Positions 32,545 through 41,321 of a DNA stretch of 64,000 nucleotides are shown here, piece after piece (positions within the stretch are counted from its first letter, which is position 1; each line of letters starts with the position of its first letter). The DNA comes from DATLZU01 sp035573855 (GTDB taxonomy: Bacteria > Nitrospirota > Nitrospiria > Nitrospirales > Nitrospiraceae): positions 1 through 64,000 of the forward strand of contig DATLZU010000062.1 in the NCBI GenBank assembly GCA_035573855.1, given 5' to 3'. Below the pieces are notes generated by a model that saw only the letters and a list, made by a program, of their open reading frames with translations, was not told the DNA's origin and made no database searches. Both the position numbers and the translations under genes were made by a program.

Positions 32545-32722
32545 CCGTCACTCCGTCGATCGCTCAGCCGCAGCGGTCGTCTCGAATACCTTCTGGCCCG
32601 ACATCGAGAACATCGTGCCAGCGTGGCGAGATTGATGATCCTGTTCATTCCGCATGAGCAGCGGCCGCGGGCAATCGGCGACGACATCGGAGCAAAAGCC
32701 GGACTGCATATCGCCTTGTGCT

Positions 32723-34120
32723 TCAGATCTCGTGTGACGATCCGCGTTCCGGGACGATCACGTCGATGCGCGGATGCTCGGCCATGATGGCCGCCGCCAA
32801 CGAGAACGCTTGTTTTTCTTCACCGTGCACGACAAACACCTTGGCCGGCGCCGGCTTGATCGACCGGACATAGGCCAACAGATCGTGGCGATCCGCATGG
32901 GCCGACAGACCGTTGAAGCGGACCACTTGCGCGCGCCGCGGCGTCGGCACGCCAAAGATCGGCACCACGTCCCAGCCCTCGACCAGTTTGCGTCCCAACG
33001 TGTGCTCGGCCTGAAAGCCGACAATCGCGATGATGTTGGCTTCATCCTGGATGGCGTGCTTGAGATGATGCAGCACCCGCCCGCCCTCGCACATGCCTGA
33101 GGACGCGATGATGACGCAGGGCCCTTTCATCGCATTCAACTGCTTGCTCTCCTCGACCGACGACACATAGCGGATGTAACGGGCCGCGAACGGGTCGCCT
33201 TCCGCGGCAAACGTGCGGAGGGTCTCCTCGTCGTAACACTCCGGATGCCGGCGGAAAATCTCGGTCGCCTTGGCAGCCAGCGGCGAATCGATGTAAATGG
33301 GTACAGGATCGATGCGTCCCTCGCGGACCAATTCTTTGATCCGCATCACCAGTTCCTGCGTCCTCCCAACCGCGAACGCCGGCACGATGATCTTGCCGCG
33401 GTTCATCCTGGCCCGGGTGAGCAGTTGTTCCGCCTTGGTTTTCAGCGCCTCTCCAACCTCCTCGTGGAGCCGATCTCCATAGGTCGATTCGATGATCAGC
33501 ACATCGCAGGCCGGGGGCTCTGCAGGGTCCCGCAGGACCGGCATCCGCGGCCGTCCCAGATCGCCGGTAAAGAGAACGGTCGTCGTGTTTCCGCGCGCCG
33601 CGTACGTGAGCCGGATGGCGGCCGAGCCGAGGATATGGCCGGCTTCGTGGAAGGAGGCGCTCATTCGCGGGCCGACCTTGATCGCGTCGCCATAGCGGGT
33701 GCCCGTGAACCGCCTCACAATCGCCCGGACATCGTCGATGTCATAGAAGGGCCGGAGACACCGGTGCCCCTTCCGTCCTTCCTGTTTGTTGACATACGCG
33801 CAGTCGCTCTCCTGAATGCGGGCCGAATCTTCCAGCATAACCTTGGTCAGGTCGCCGGTGGCGGGCGTCACGTGCACTTTGCCGGCAAACCCATGTTTGG
33901 CCAAGACGGGCAAGGCCCCGGAATGGTCGATGTGGGCGTGCGAGAGGATGACTGCGTCCACCGCCTTGGGATCAAACCCCAGAACGCGATTGCGTCGGTC
34001 GGCTTCCTGGCGGCGACCTTGAAACAGGCCGCAGTCCAACAGGACGCGACAACCAGGAGTCTGGATTAAGTGCCGGCTGCCCGTCACCGACCGAGCGGCG
34101 CCGTGAAAGGAAATGATCAT
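32723..34120 (-). CDS. MBL-fold RNA-processing exonuclease/beta-CASP protein
   Basis: The 465-aa protein begins MIISFHGAARSVTGSRHLI and shows the zinc-binding HAHIDHSG motif, FHEAGHILGSAAI, a metal-binding Asp in LFTGDLGRPRMP, and the beta-CASP region (VPAFAVGRTQELV, IASSGMCEGGRVLHHL, FNGLSAHADRHDL). This is the CPSF73/RNase J-like YSH1 group acting on RNA. Start at ATG 34120, five bases after the stop of the LOG-family gene, so the two are likely co-transcribed. Confidence 0.93.
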   Translation of the reverse strand: MIISFHGAARSVTGSRHLIQTPGCRVLLDCGLFQGRRQEADRRNRVLGFDPKAVDAVILSHAHIDHSGALPVLAKHGFAGKVHVTPATGDLTKVMLEDSARIQESDCAYVNKQEGRKGHRCLRPFYDIDDVRAIVRRFTGTRYGDAIKVGPRMSASFHEAGHILGSAAIRLTYAARGNTTTVLFTGDLGRPRMPVLRDPAEPPACDVLIIESTYGDRLHEEVGEALKTKAEQLLTRARMNRGKIIVPAFAVGRTQELVMRIKELVREGRIDPVPIYIDSPLAAKATEIFRRHPECYDEETLRTFAAEGDPFAARYIRYVSSVEESKQLNAMKGPCVIIASSGMCEGGRVLHHLKHAIQDEANIIAIVGFQAEHTLGRKLVEGWDVVPIFGVPTPRRAQVVRFNGLSAHADRHDLLAYVRSIKPAPAKVFVVHGEEKQAFSLAAAIMAEHPRIDVIVPERGSSHEI

Positions 34121-34125
34121 GCCGG

Positions 34126-34974
34126 TCAGTCGATCTGGTGTCGGGCAGCGATCAGGTCCCAGGCTTCCTGAGCCGTCTCGGCGTAATGAAAGAGCGCAAG
34201 GTCTTCCGGACTGACCAGGCCTTCCTCGACGAGCATCGTCCAGTTGATGAGCCGGTCCCAAAACGTGCGTCCCACCAAGACGATGGTGATGCCGCTCACC
34301 TTGCCGGTCTGGAGCAGCGTCAACGTCTCGAACAACTCGTCCAGCGTGCCGAACCCTCCTGGAAAGGCCACCAACGCCTTGGCGCGGAGCAGAAAGTGCA
34401 TCTTGCGCAGCGCGAAGTAACGGAACTGAAAGCACAGCGACGGCGTGATATACGGGTTGGGCCGCTGCTCATGCGGCAAGGTGATGTTCAAGCCGATCGA
34501 TTTTCCGCCCGCGTCGGCCGCGCCGCGGTTGGCCGCTTCCATAATGCCGGGGCCTCCCCCGGTGACGACCACAAAATCGCACCGGCCGTCAACCTGGCAG
34601 GTGGAAGACACCAGTCTGCCGAACTCGCGCGCTTCATCGTAGTAACGGGCGAGCGCCAGACGTCGACGGGCAACCTCGACCTCTCGTTGTGCGCCCGGGT
34701 CGTTCGGCCGTGCTTTCAGGTCGGCTTCCGCATGGCTCAGGGCCTCCCTCGCCCGAGCCGGTTCCATGAGTCGCGCGCTGCCGAAGATCACGATGGTAGA
34801 GCGGATACCTTCTTCCCGCTGGATCAACTCGGGCTTGAGCAGCTCAAGTTGCAACCGCAAGGGGCGTAGCTCGTCGCGCTGGAGAAATTCCACGTCCCGA
34901 TCGGCGGGAATGTACGAAGGAGAGCGCAACAGCGCGTCGGTCGTCCGGTCGTTATCTGCGTCACGGGCGCTCAT
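34126..34974 (-). CDS. LOG-family (TIGR00730-like) Rossmann protein
   Basis: The 282-aa product contains STIVIFGSARL, VVVTGGGPGIMEAANRGAADAGGKSIGLNITLPHEQ, and the phosphoribohydrolase signature FPGGFGTLDELFETL. LOG proteins release free cytokinin bases from nucleotides in plants and act on AMP-like nucleotides in bacteria. An N-terminal helical region of about 110 residues precedes the Rossmann core, as in the larger bacterial class. The start at 34974 follows family length. Confidence 0.9.
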   Translation of the reverse strand: MSARDADNDRTTDALLRSPSYIPADRDVEFLQRDELRPLRLQLELLKPELIQREEGIRSTIVIFGSARLMEPARAREALSHAEADLKARPNDPGAQREVEVARRRLALARYYDEAREFGRLVSSTCQVDGRCDFVVVTGGGPGIMEAANRGAADAGGKSIGLNITLPHEQRPNPYITPSLCFQFRYFALRKMHFLLRAKALVAFPGGFGTLDELFETLTLLQTGKVSGITIVLVGRTFWDRLINWTMLVEEGLVSPEDLALFHYAETAQEAWDLIAARHQID

Positions 34975-35037
34975 GCGGACGGCATTATAGCGAGACAACG
35001 GACATGCGGCAAACTGAAGGGACGGACGCCCGGCGGG

Positions 35038-35517
35038 TCAGAACGGCCACGGGTTGAAACTCGCATGACCGGAGTGTTTTGCGAACGCGTGCTCGCGGGC
35101 CACCCACCGGGAATCGAACGCGACCTCGAAGACGTCCGTTCCCAGGCCGCCTGCGGAGAGGATGAAATCGGGCGAAACCGTCAGCCAAAAGCGTGCCGGC
35201 CAGCCGAAGTTGACCCGGGTGTACTTGGCGTCGCGAAAGTGATAGGCGATGACGGCGCCTTCATCTAAGGCGGCCAGTTCGTCGGGAGCGCCGAGGTGCT
35301 CCACAACCTCGGCGAGCGTGGTCCGCCCCGGGACGATGAACGCTACGTCCTCCGGACGGATCGGGTCGTTGATCGAAAGTCGCGCAACGGTCGCGAAACC
35401 GCAGCCCGATAGCCCGAAGGACGCGAAACACGCGACAAGGGGTAAGAGATGGAGACCAAGGGCCGCAAGCCGAGGAACACGGCCGACTGCCTTCCCGCTG
35501 GTATGGCGCTTCGCCAT
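35038..35517 (-). CDS. BamE/SmpA-like lipoprotein, downstream copy
   Basis: The 159-aa product has a signal with lipobox-like LVACFASFGLSGC and a domain beginning NDPIRPEDVAFIVPGRTTLAEVVEHLGAPDEL, the G-x-T-x-x-E-V-x-x-x-L-G-x-P-D pattern of SmpA/OmlA (BamE) proteins. It ends with a Trp/Phe-rich stretch. It is a distant tandem paralogue of the gene at 35541. BamE itself helps outer-membrane protein assembly; these may be general envelope lipoproteins. The start is uncertain (ATG 35517 used). Confidence 0.75.
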   Translation of the reverse strand: MAKRHTSGKAVGRVPRLAALGLHLLPLVACFASFGLSGCGFATVARLSINDPIRPEDVAFIVPGRTTLAEVVEHLGAPDELAALDEGAVIAYHFRDAKYTRVNFGWPARFWLTVSPDFILSAGGLGTDVFEVAFDSRWVAREHAFAKHSGHASFNPWPF

Positions 35518-35540
35518 CACGCCCACGTCCCGTCTTCTTT

Positions 35541-35957
35541 TTACTCGCCAAACGGCCAGAACTGAAACTTCAGCCGATCGGTGCGCTTGCCGAACACTAT
35601 GTCTTCAACCACCCCGTCTCGATTGAACAGGATGTAGAGGTCGTCGCTCTTGATATTGACCCGCGAAAAGTTCACCAGCAGGAGCAAAAGGCTCCCCGAC
35701 TTGAGATCGTAACGGTAATACTGGAAGATGTCGTGACCGTTGGCTTGCACGATTCGGTCGGGCGCTCCCAGGACCATGACGACTTCGGATCGGGTCGTGA
35801 TCCCCTTTTTGATCTTTTCCACATCCTCCGGCTTGAACTCGTCGCCCAGATTGCCCCTGCTGAAGGCGCAGCCGCTCGCAACGAGCAGGCACACGCCGAC
35901 CCACAGGCATGTTTTCTGGAGCGTGATGCCGCTGACCATTGGTCGTCGAGTGTACAT
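35541..35957 (-). CDS. BamE/SmpA-like lipoprotein, upstream copy
   Basis: The 138-aa product has lipobox LLVASGC, then FSRGNLGDEFKPEDVEKIKKGITTRSEVVMVLGAPDRIV, the BamE-like pattern, and a C-terminal FNRDGVVEDIVFG. The start at 35957 is fixed by GAGGAGG eight bases upstream. It lies 23 bp before its tandem paralogue; both share a '..FxxxPxDVxxIxxGxTTxxEVxxxLGxPD' core. Confidence 0.82.
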   Translation of the reverse strand: MYTRRPMVSGITLQKTCLWVGVCLLVASGCAFSRGNLGDEFKPEDVEKIKKGITTRSEVVMVLGAPDRIVQANGHDIFQYYRYDLKSGSLLLLLVNFSRVNIKSDDLYILFNRDGVVEDIVFGKRTDRLKFQFWPFGE

Positions 35958-35996
35958 GGAACCTGCCTCCTCTGCCGAACTTCCCCGCAAAGTCTG

Positions 35997-36518
35997 TTAC
36001 GACGCAGGAGTCGCTTGAACCCTCTTGGGAAGCACAAAATCCTCCTCGAACACAGCATAGGCGGTGCGCGACAGACCGACTCGTTCGTACACGGTTTGCG
36101 CCACGCGATTGCCGCTGTCGACGTAGAGACGAACGCCACACACATCGCGGCGCGCGCGGGCCTGACTGATGATCGCTTCGTGCATGCGCCGGTAGACGCC
36201 CATTCGGCGCCATGCGGGATCGACATAGACACTCTGAATCCACCAAAACTGCGCGTTCCGCCAGTCGCTCCATTCGTAGGTCACGAGGAGTTGGCCGACG
36301 ATCACCGGCGGAGCCACTTCCGGGCATACTTCGGCCACGCTGAAAAAGCCTCGTTCCGGCTCCTGCAGGACGGCCAGTGTGCCCTGTCGCACCCGCTCCC
36401 GGTCCAAGACCCGGCCTTCGGTTTCGAGCGCCATCGCTGCACTGAACGAGGCGATGATGTCCGCGTCTTCCACCCGAGCGCGTCGAACGATCAGCCGATC
36501 AAGCCGCGGCGTGGTCAT
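35997..36518 (-). CDS. GNAT-family N-acetyltransferase
   Basis: The 173-aa protein shows the GNAT fold: LIVRRARVEDADIIASFS, IQSVYVDPAWRRMGVYRRMHEAII (acetyl-CoA loop RRMGVYRRM) and LYVDSGNRVAQTVYERVGL. It acetylates an amine of unknown identity. The start overlaps the end of the DUF502 gene by 4 bp (ATGA), which fixes both frames. Confidence 0.9.
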   Translation of the reverse strand: MTTPRLDRLIVRRARVEDADIIASFSAAMALETEGRVLDRERVRQGTLAVLQEPERGFFSVAEVCPEVAPPVIVGQLLVTYEWSDWRNAQFWWIQSVYVDPAWRRMGVYRRMHEAIISQARARRDVCGVRLYVDSGNRVAQTVYERVGLSRTAYAVFEEDFVLPKRVQATPAS

Positions 36519-37138
36519 GCGCTTGCCCCTGGATCGGCCAGCCAGCCCCGTTTCGGTTTGTAGAAGCCGGCCGAAAATTCCATCTTCATGGCGTCCTCGG
36601 GCGGCAGATTGATCGGACGGACGTGCTGGCGCGGGACAAAGGCCAGATATCCGGTGAACGGATGGATCGCCGTCGGCACGAACACCATCAGCAGTTCGGT
36701 CCCCGAGACCACTTGCAGCGGCCCGGGCGCCGATCCCATGACGAACCCCAATGCCCAGAGCCCGTCGCGCGGGAAGGGAAAGGCCACCACGGTGCTAAGG
36801 CCGAAGCGGGATCGGAAGTTGAACAGGTCCGTCATGCCCTTGAGCGTTACATACACGCTGCGGACGAACGGGATGCGCGCCAGCCAGTCTTCGGCGCGCT
36901 GAAACAACCGCTGTCCCAGGACATGGGTTGCGATCACACCGCTGAGCAGAATCAGCGCAAACAACGTCAGCACGCCCAATCCGGGCACATCGCTTGCGAT
37001 GCGGGTGCCCAGAAGATCCACGATCAGATCGTCAAGCGCCGCGAACAGCGTAGAGAGAATCAGGAACGTGGCCCAGGCCGGGACTAACAACAGCAAGCCG
37101 GTCAGCCAGTGGCGCCACCATCTGCGGTCTCTGCTCAT
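36515..37138 (-). CDS. DUF502 membrane protein
   Basis: The 207-aa product has two transmembrane segments (WLTGLLLLVPAWATFLIL and GVLTLFALILLSGVIATHVLG) followed by the DUF502 core: RIPFVRSVYVTLKGMTDLF, VVAFPFPRDGLWALGFVMG, VFVPTAIHPFTGYLAFVP. The family is widespread and of uncertain role. The start at 37138 is used since the sequence before it is not membrane-like. Confidence 0.92.
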   Translation of the reverse strand: MSRDRRWWRHWLTGLLLLVPAWATFLILSTLFAALDDLIVDLLGTRIASDVPGLGVLTLFALILLSGVIATHVLGQRLFQRAEDWLARIPFVRSVYVTLKGMTDLFNFRSRFGLSTVVAFPFPRDGLWALGFVMGSAPGPLQVVSGTELLMVFVPTAIHPFTGYLAFVPRQHVRPINLPPEDAMKMEFSAGFYKPKRGWLADPGASA

Positions 37139-37319
37139 GAGACTGCTCCGGTATAAACACCTCAGTGTAGCAGATTTCACCCGACCGGATGAAACATCAA
37201 GAAGCAGGAGTCGGTCAATATCTTGATCTTTGCAAGAGTGTTGCACTATGCTTTGCTCTGCGCTTCGGTCCTGGGACGGGATGCCGGCTTATCTCACCTC
37301 GGAGGAGGCAAGTACAAGC

Positions 37320-37604
37320 ATGCGAGAGGCAACAGGCAAAGGCGTTAACATCGCTCCGGATCTGCTGGCCATCCTCTGCTGTCCGGAAACCAAACAGGAA
37401 GTCAGCCTGGCCGACGAGATTCTGGTCGAGAAGCTGAACGCTGCCATCGAGAGGGGAGCGCTGAAGAATAAGGCCCAAAAGCCGGTAACTGAAAAGTTGG
37501 ACGGCGGCTTAGTGCGGGCCGACCGAAAGATCGTCTATCCCGTCCGGGATGATATTCCAGTGATGCTGATCGAAGAAGGGATTCCGCTCGACCAACTCGC
37601 CTGA
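37320..37604 (+). CDS. Trm112-family small protein
   Basis: The 94-aa product has IAPDLLAILCCPETKQEV, then a stretch of about 30 residues, and a second half LVRADRKIVYPVRDDIPVMLIEEG, the UPF0434/Trm112 pattern in bacteria. The first zinc-binding pair is CC; the second pair seen in some members is missing. Trm112 proteins activate methyltransferases; the partner here is unknown. GGAGGAGG 11 bases upstream supports the start. Confidence 0.85.
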   Translation: MREATGKGVNIAPDLLAILCCPETKQEVSLADEILVEKLNAAIERGALKNKAQKPVTEKLDGGLVRADRKIVYPVRDDIPVMLIEEGIPLDQLA

Positions 37605-37769
37605 CCTTACTCGCTTCTCTCCCTGCATCAAGTTTCTCCCGCCCTTGCCACGTTGTTGCGCGCGGCTTTCCCGGAAATCTTCGAACTGCACAGGCAGGTT
37701 CGCAACAGCAGGGACCCGGTGAACAGCGAAGGGGATATCAAGACGCTCGAGAATCGGCTGAACCAGGAG

Positions 37770-37985
37770 TCACGGCCGGAAGAGTTCTACCTCAACGTGC
37801 TGGTTATCGGTTTTCGTCCCAGTCGATGTGCCGCATTGGGCACAGAGATACTCGTACAGGTTTCCGGCCGGCAACACCAGCAGCAGGCGTTGCCGTGTCG
37901 GAGTGGCCTGGCGGCATTGAGGACAGTAGAGCAACGAAGCTTGAAAGGAACCGTATTGGTCGGTCGGGCCGGTTGCGGGTGTCAT
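37770..37985 (-). CDS. Small zinc-ribbon-like protein
   Basis: The 71-aa product (ATG 37985, with AGGA about ten bases upstream; an ATG at 38060 also exists) has two CxxC knuckles: LLYCPQCRQATPTR and YLCAQCGTSTG, separated by 22 residues of LLLVLPAGNLYEYL. This is a compact zinc-ribbon arrangement. It may bind nucleic acid or protein. It is convergent with the Trm112-like gene. Confidence 0.65.
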   Translation of the reverse strand: MTPATGPTDQYGSFQASLLYCPQCRQATPTRQRLLLVLPAGNLYEYLCAQCGTSTGTKTDNQHVEVELFRP

Positions 37986-38136
37986 ACCGTACGGTGTTCC
38001 TGCCCATTCGGCTGGAGTGACAGACCGGTCAGACCAAGCTTTCTTCTGCCCACTCGGCATGGTTGAATCTTTTTTGAAGAGTAGAGAAGCGCCGATTCAA
38101 GGTCAATAGGCGGTGCTCCTCGCGCTGTCTGACACT

Positions 38137-38370
38137 TTACTGGGCTGACCACGGCGGCGGACTCTTGCCCATGGTCGCCCGGCGGCCTCGATAAAACCAC
38201 CAGACGGAACGGCCAAGCTGAACGACGACATACACGGCAAGACCGATGAGCAGCCCGTAGAACCCGGCATTGCTCCGTGGCCAGCGTTCCGGCGCATGCA
38301 GTACCACACCCACCGCAATATGTCCCCCAAGACCGAGACAAATCGCGAAGACGATCCATTCTCGCGCCAT
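38137..38370 (-). CDS. Small membrane protein
   Basis: The 77-aa product has two hydrophobic segments (EWIVFAICLGLGGHIAVGVVL and GFYGLLIGLAVYVVVQLG) and a basic tail (WFYRGRRATMGKSP). The start at 38370 has AGGAA six bases upstream; a longer reading from 38400 is possible. Function unknown. Confidence 0.65.
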   Translation of the reverse strand: MAREWIVFAICLGLGGHIAVGVVLHAPERWPRSNAGFYGLLIGLAVYVVVQLGRSVWWFYRGRRATMGKSPPPWSAQ

Positions 38371-38598
38371 GGGATTCCTGGCCAAAAAGCCTGAACCCAT
38401 ACCTTAGAAGTTGATGCCCCCCGCTGTACCGCGGCGAAGACGAACCCAGGCGGCGTTGCCCCATCCGTCCGTCCCTGCCCGGACTCGCGCCCATGGCTTT
38501 CCCCAGGTGGAACCTTTGATCGGCCAGCGCGGAGACACGCCTACCATGAGCGCACCACATAAGGCGCGGTCGGGAAGCCGCGGGCACGTTGTCGAAGG

Positions 38599-38967
38599 TT
38601 ACACCGAACTCTTGGCGGATTCGATCTCAGTCGCGGTAATGAGGCTGGACAGATAATCTGCCACGAAGATGAGCGCCTCCTCACGTCCGTCCGCCCGTCG
38701 GCCCTTCTCGCGGCGCTGCACCGACAGTTCATGATCCAAGTCGGATTTAACGTCGGTCAACACCCGCTGTAGGGAAGAGGGCGTCAGGTTGGCGTCCATG
38801 TCCTCGAGTTCCTGGCACCGGTCAAGAACCCAGTTCAGGCCTTCGATCCGGCCCGCATAGTGTTCCTGTTCGGCGGTGTCAATTCTCGCCATGGTGGTGG
38901 CAAATGTCTGCGCCTCATACACCAGGTTGTAAAAGCTGGTTACAGCTCGTTGCAGCGTTGGATTCAT
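38599..38967 (-). CDS. Hypothetical helical protein
   Basis: The 122-aa protein begins MNPTLQRAVTSFYNLVYEAQTFATTMARID and is helical throughout, with HYAGRIEGLNWVLDRCQELEDMD and a C-terminal EEALIFVADYLSSLITATE. No signal peptide. GAGGAGAAGT just upstream fixes the start at 38967. Family not recognised. Confidence 0.72.
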   Translation of the reverse strand: MNPTLQRAVTSFYNLVYEAQTFATTMARIDTAEQEHYAGRIEGLNWVLDRCQELEDMDANLTPSSLQRVLTDVKSDLDHELSVQRREKGRRADGREEALIFVADYLSSLITATEIESAKSSV

Positions 38968-39038
38968 ACTTCTCCTCGTTTCAGACTCTGATTCATTATA
39001 CATGAGAACCGACCGGGGACAAGCGGTATTTTGCGCGG

Positions 39039-39392
39039 TTAGGTGAACAGCAAGGAATGGAATTCGTTCATAAAACCATAGTAGAGCGGAGCGAAATCCT
39101 TGAGGCTCTCGGGGCTGGTTTCCTTCAGGCGTTTGAAAAAAAAGACTTGGTACCGAGGATCCAACTGTTCCAACAGCTTCCCCAACTGGGCCATGGTGTA
39201 ACTACCGGCCGGAACACTAAGGACATAATGCACCAGCCGCTCGACGAACTGTTGCGCCACATATTCGCTCGTGATCAGGTCGTCGGGGAGCTTTCCGGTG
39301 GCTAGAAACTCATCGAACGGGACGGCCTGTGCCGCAAAGGGCACAGACGGTCGAGACTGGGTCACTCTGAGTTCCTCCGAAGCGACAACCAA
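39039..39392 (-). CDS. Hypothetical protein
   Basis: The 117-aa protein contains VPFDEFLATGKLPDDLITSEYVAQQFVERLVHYVLSVPAGSYTMAQLGKLLEQLDP and ends YYGFMNEFHSLLF. It has no signal peptide and no known motif. It may pair with the 122-aa protein 72 bp downstream on the same strand. The start at 39392 is a GTG or ATG-like codon at the end of the open frame and is uncertain. Confidence 0.6.
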   Translation of the reverse strand: MVVASEELRVTQSRPSVPFAAQAVPFDEFLATGKLPDDLITSEYVAQQFVERLVHYVLSVPAGSYTMAQLGKLLEQLDPRYQVFFFKRLKETSPESLKDFAPLYYGFMNEFHSLLFT

Positions 39393-39456
39393 GTCATGCG
39401 GCTCGGTCCATCACTGTACTGAAGCCCCTCCGTCATCGTCAAGCCTTCCACTGAAG

Positions 39457-39473
39457 CCTTCAATAATTGAAGG
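39457..39473. repeat. Perfect 8-bp inverted repeat
   Basis: CCTTCAAT and its complement ATTGAAGG flank a single A, 65 bp upstream of the minus-strand gene at 39392. It may be an operator or a weak terminator; the rest of 39393-39650 shows no gene. Confidence 0.4.
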
Positions 39474-39650
39474 TGGGTCGCATGGCGATTCAGCGCGTAG
39501 CAGAAGCGTTCATAAGGTATAAACACACCCCGGTATCTTTCCAGCCCACTCGTTCCTTAATTCTCAGGGCTTCGGAGTGTACGAGCGATTCGAACTCTCC
39601 TGAACAGCGTGCCGTGCAAGGGGTTGGACAGCTCAGGCCGGAACGGAACA

Positions 39651-39995
39651 TCACATCGGAAGGGGAAATCTGTCCGCATACGCGCCCGATAGAGGCCGTT
39701 CAGGGCCGATCACCGCTTCGCAGGCATAGCCTGGATCGAACGGCCAGAGAAGTGTTTGACCGGACCATGAACCCTTGACATGAATATAACGGAAGGTCAC
39801 CCCCAAACGGGCGGCTTCCGCCCGCATGGTCTCAATGCAACCGCGGTAAGTATAGGCACGCTTGATCAGCAGGATCGGCAGACCGGTCTGACTGTGGAAG
39901 ACGGTGTACTGATCGCTGCACGCGCTCAGAAACAGCGCGAAGCCGAGAAGGAGTCGTCCAATGGTGGGGAGGGCAGTGCGAGCCACCAAAAACAC
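39651..39995 (-). CDS. Small lipoprotein of unknown function
   Basis: The 114-aa product begins MFLVARTALPTIGRLLLGFALFLSAC, a lipoprotein signal with FLSAC lipobox. The mature part holds YTYRGCIETMRAEAARLGVTFRYIHVKG and PFDPGYACEAVIGPE, with two cysteines that could form a disulfide. It lies just downstream of the tRNA-Arg on the same strand. Confidence 0.7.
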   Translation of the reverse strand: MFLVARTALPTIGRLLLGFALFLSACSDQYTVFHSQTGLPILLIKRAYTYRGCIETMRAEAARLGVTFRYIHVKGSWSGQTLLWPFDPGYACEAVIGPERPLSGAYADRFPLPM

Positions 39996-40021
39996 TCTCC
40001 GGTTCTTGTGCTTGCGGATGG

Positions 40022-40095
40022 TGCGCCCGGCAGGACTTGAACCTGCGACCTGCGGGTTCGAAGCCCGACGCTCTATCCAACTGAGCTACGGGCGC
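40022..40095 (-). tRNA. tRNA-Arg, anticodon TCG
   Basis: The minus strand folds as a full cloverleaf of 74 nt: acceptor GCGCCCG/CGGGCGC with A73, D arm GCTC-AGTTGGATA-GAGC, anticodon stem TCGGG/CCCGC with loop CTTCGAA (anticodon TCG), variable AGGTC and T arm GCAGG-TTCAAGT-CCTGC. CCA is not encoded. It reads CGA codons (wobble decoding of CGN). Confidence 0.96.
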
Positions 40096-40182
40096 ACGAA
40101 ACGCGAGTGAATCACTTGGACTTAACCTTGTCAAGACCGCAGTGTTTCGCAGCGCCGCGTGCGCGATCGGCGCCCGACAATC

Positions 40183-40213
40183 AAAAGGGCCGCCGTTGCC
40201 GGCGGCCCTTTTT
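40183..40213 (-). terminator. Rho-independent terminator, probably bidirectional
   Basis: AAAAGGGCCGCC and GGCGGCCCTTTTT pair around a GTTGCC loop: a 12-bp GC-rich stem with T runs on both strands. It lies 44 bp beyond the stop of the minus-strand RRM gene. Confidence 0.85.
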
Positions 40214-40256
40214 GATTCGATTCTCTTTCAGCTTGCACCCGGTCAGAGCCGACCCC

Positions 40257-40568
40257 CTACCAGCGATCTCGGTCTCCTCCTCCACCGCCGCTGGGATTGC
40301 CACCACCGTAAGGCCGCTTCTCCTGCGGTCTGGCTTCGTTGACGACGAGCGTCCGACCGCCCAATTGACTCCCATTGAGTGCCGCAATGGCCTTCTGTGC
40401 CTCTTCCGGCGTGGACATTTCCACGAACCCGAAGCCTCGGGACTGTCCGGTGTATCGATCCGTGATCACTTTCGCGGATTGGACGGTTCCATGCTGGGAG
40501 AACAACTCCGCCAGCTGTTGCTCAGTCGTCGAGTAGGGTAGACTTCCAACATACAATTTGTTCCCCAT
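40257..40568 (-). CDS. RRM-domain RNA-binding protein
   Basis: The 103-aa product has a single RRM: NKLYVGSLPYSTTEQQLAELFS (RNP2 LYVGSLP), RGFGFVEM (RNP1) and LNGSQLGGRTLVV. A Gly-rich tail (GGGNPSGGGGGD) follows. Such proteins are cold- or stress-inducible RNA chaperones in cyanobacteria and other phyla. It has its own terminator at 40183-40213. Confidence 0.94.
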   Translation of the reverse strand: MGNKLYVGSLPYSTTEQQLAELFSQHGTVQSAKVITDRYTGQSRGFGFVEMSTPEEAQKAIAALNGSQLGGRTLVVNEARPQEKRPYGGGNPSGGGGGDRDRW

Positions 40569-40820
40569 AGCGACCTCCGTCACTGCTGTTGATATTGTCT
40601 TGGGAAGAAATGGAGGAGGGAGGGAGAGACTTCCTGGCGCTAATGCAACTGCACCGTCCACTCACTCGCGCTGTCCGGCCAACTTCCTCACGCAAGGCAA
40701 CATCGAATCAGGGCCACTCCGCTTCGCTCTCCATCACTCGGCCCCGCAGCGATGAATTGCAAAAGAAAACATAGCACGGGCTCCTAAACAGATCAACACG
40801 GAGGGCCGCTCCCGGCGGGT

Positions 40821-41321
40821 TCACACCCTGGCCAGGATACTGGCGACCACCTCCTCGATCGTTCGTCCTTCCGTCGCAATAACGTGGTCTGCGGCGGCTT
40901 GATACTTTGGGAGGCGCTGTTGGAGCACCTCCTGAATTTCCTCAGTAAAGGACTTGGTACCGGTCAGGGAAGGGCGTTGGGTATCCCCGCCGATGCGTTG
41001 GGCGATCGTCGAGACTTCCGCGGTCAGCCAGAACAGCGTCCCGTTTTTTTTGAGAACATCCACGTTCTGCTGACGGAGGATCGCGCCTCCGCCGGTATCG
41101 ATGATCAAGCCGTCTTTTTTACCCAAGTCCCGGCACACCTCCGACTCCAAATCTCGAAAATGTTCCCAGCCAAACTGTTGCACAATCTCGGGGATCGACA
41201 GCTTGGCCCGCTTGACAACCTCGGCGTCCGTCGAGACCAATTCGCGTCCCAGCTTGGCCGCCAGAATTTTGCCCACCGTACTCTTGCCGGTACCGCGATA
41301 TCCGATCAGAACGATATTCAT
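40821..41321 (-). CDS. aroK: Shikimate kinase
   Basis: The 166-aa protein has the P loop GYRGTGKSTVGK, the shikimate-binding DAEV...DLESEVCRDL and DTGGGAILR, and the lid LFWLTAEVSTIAQRIGGDTQRPSL. It phosphorylates shikimate in the aromatic amino-acid pathway. Its start overlaps the stop of aroE by 4 bp (ATGA), and the two make a two-gene operon. Confidence 0.96.
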   Translation of the reverse strand: MNIVLIGYRGTGKSTVGKILAAKLGRELVSTDAEVVKRAKLSIPEIVQQFGWEHFRDLESEVCRDLGKKDGLIIDTGGGAILRQQNVDVLKKNGTLFWLTAEVSTIAQRIGGDTQRPSLTGTKSFTEEIQEVLQQRLPKYQAAADHVIATEGRTIEEVVASILARV

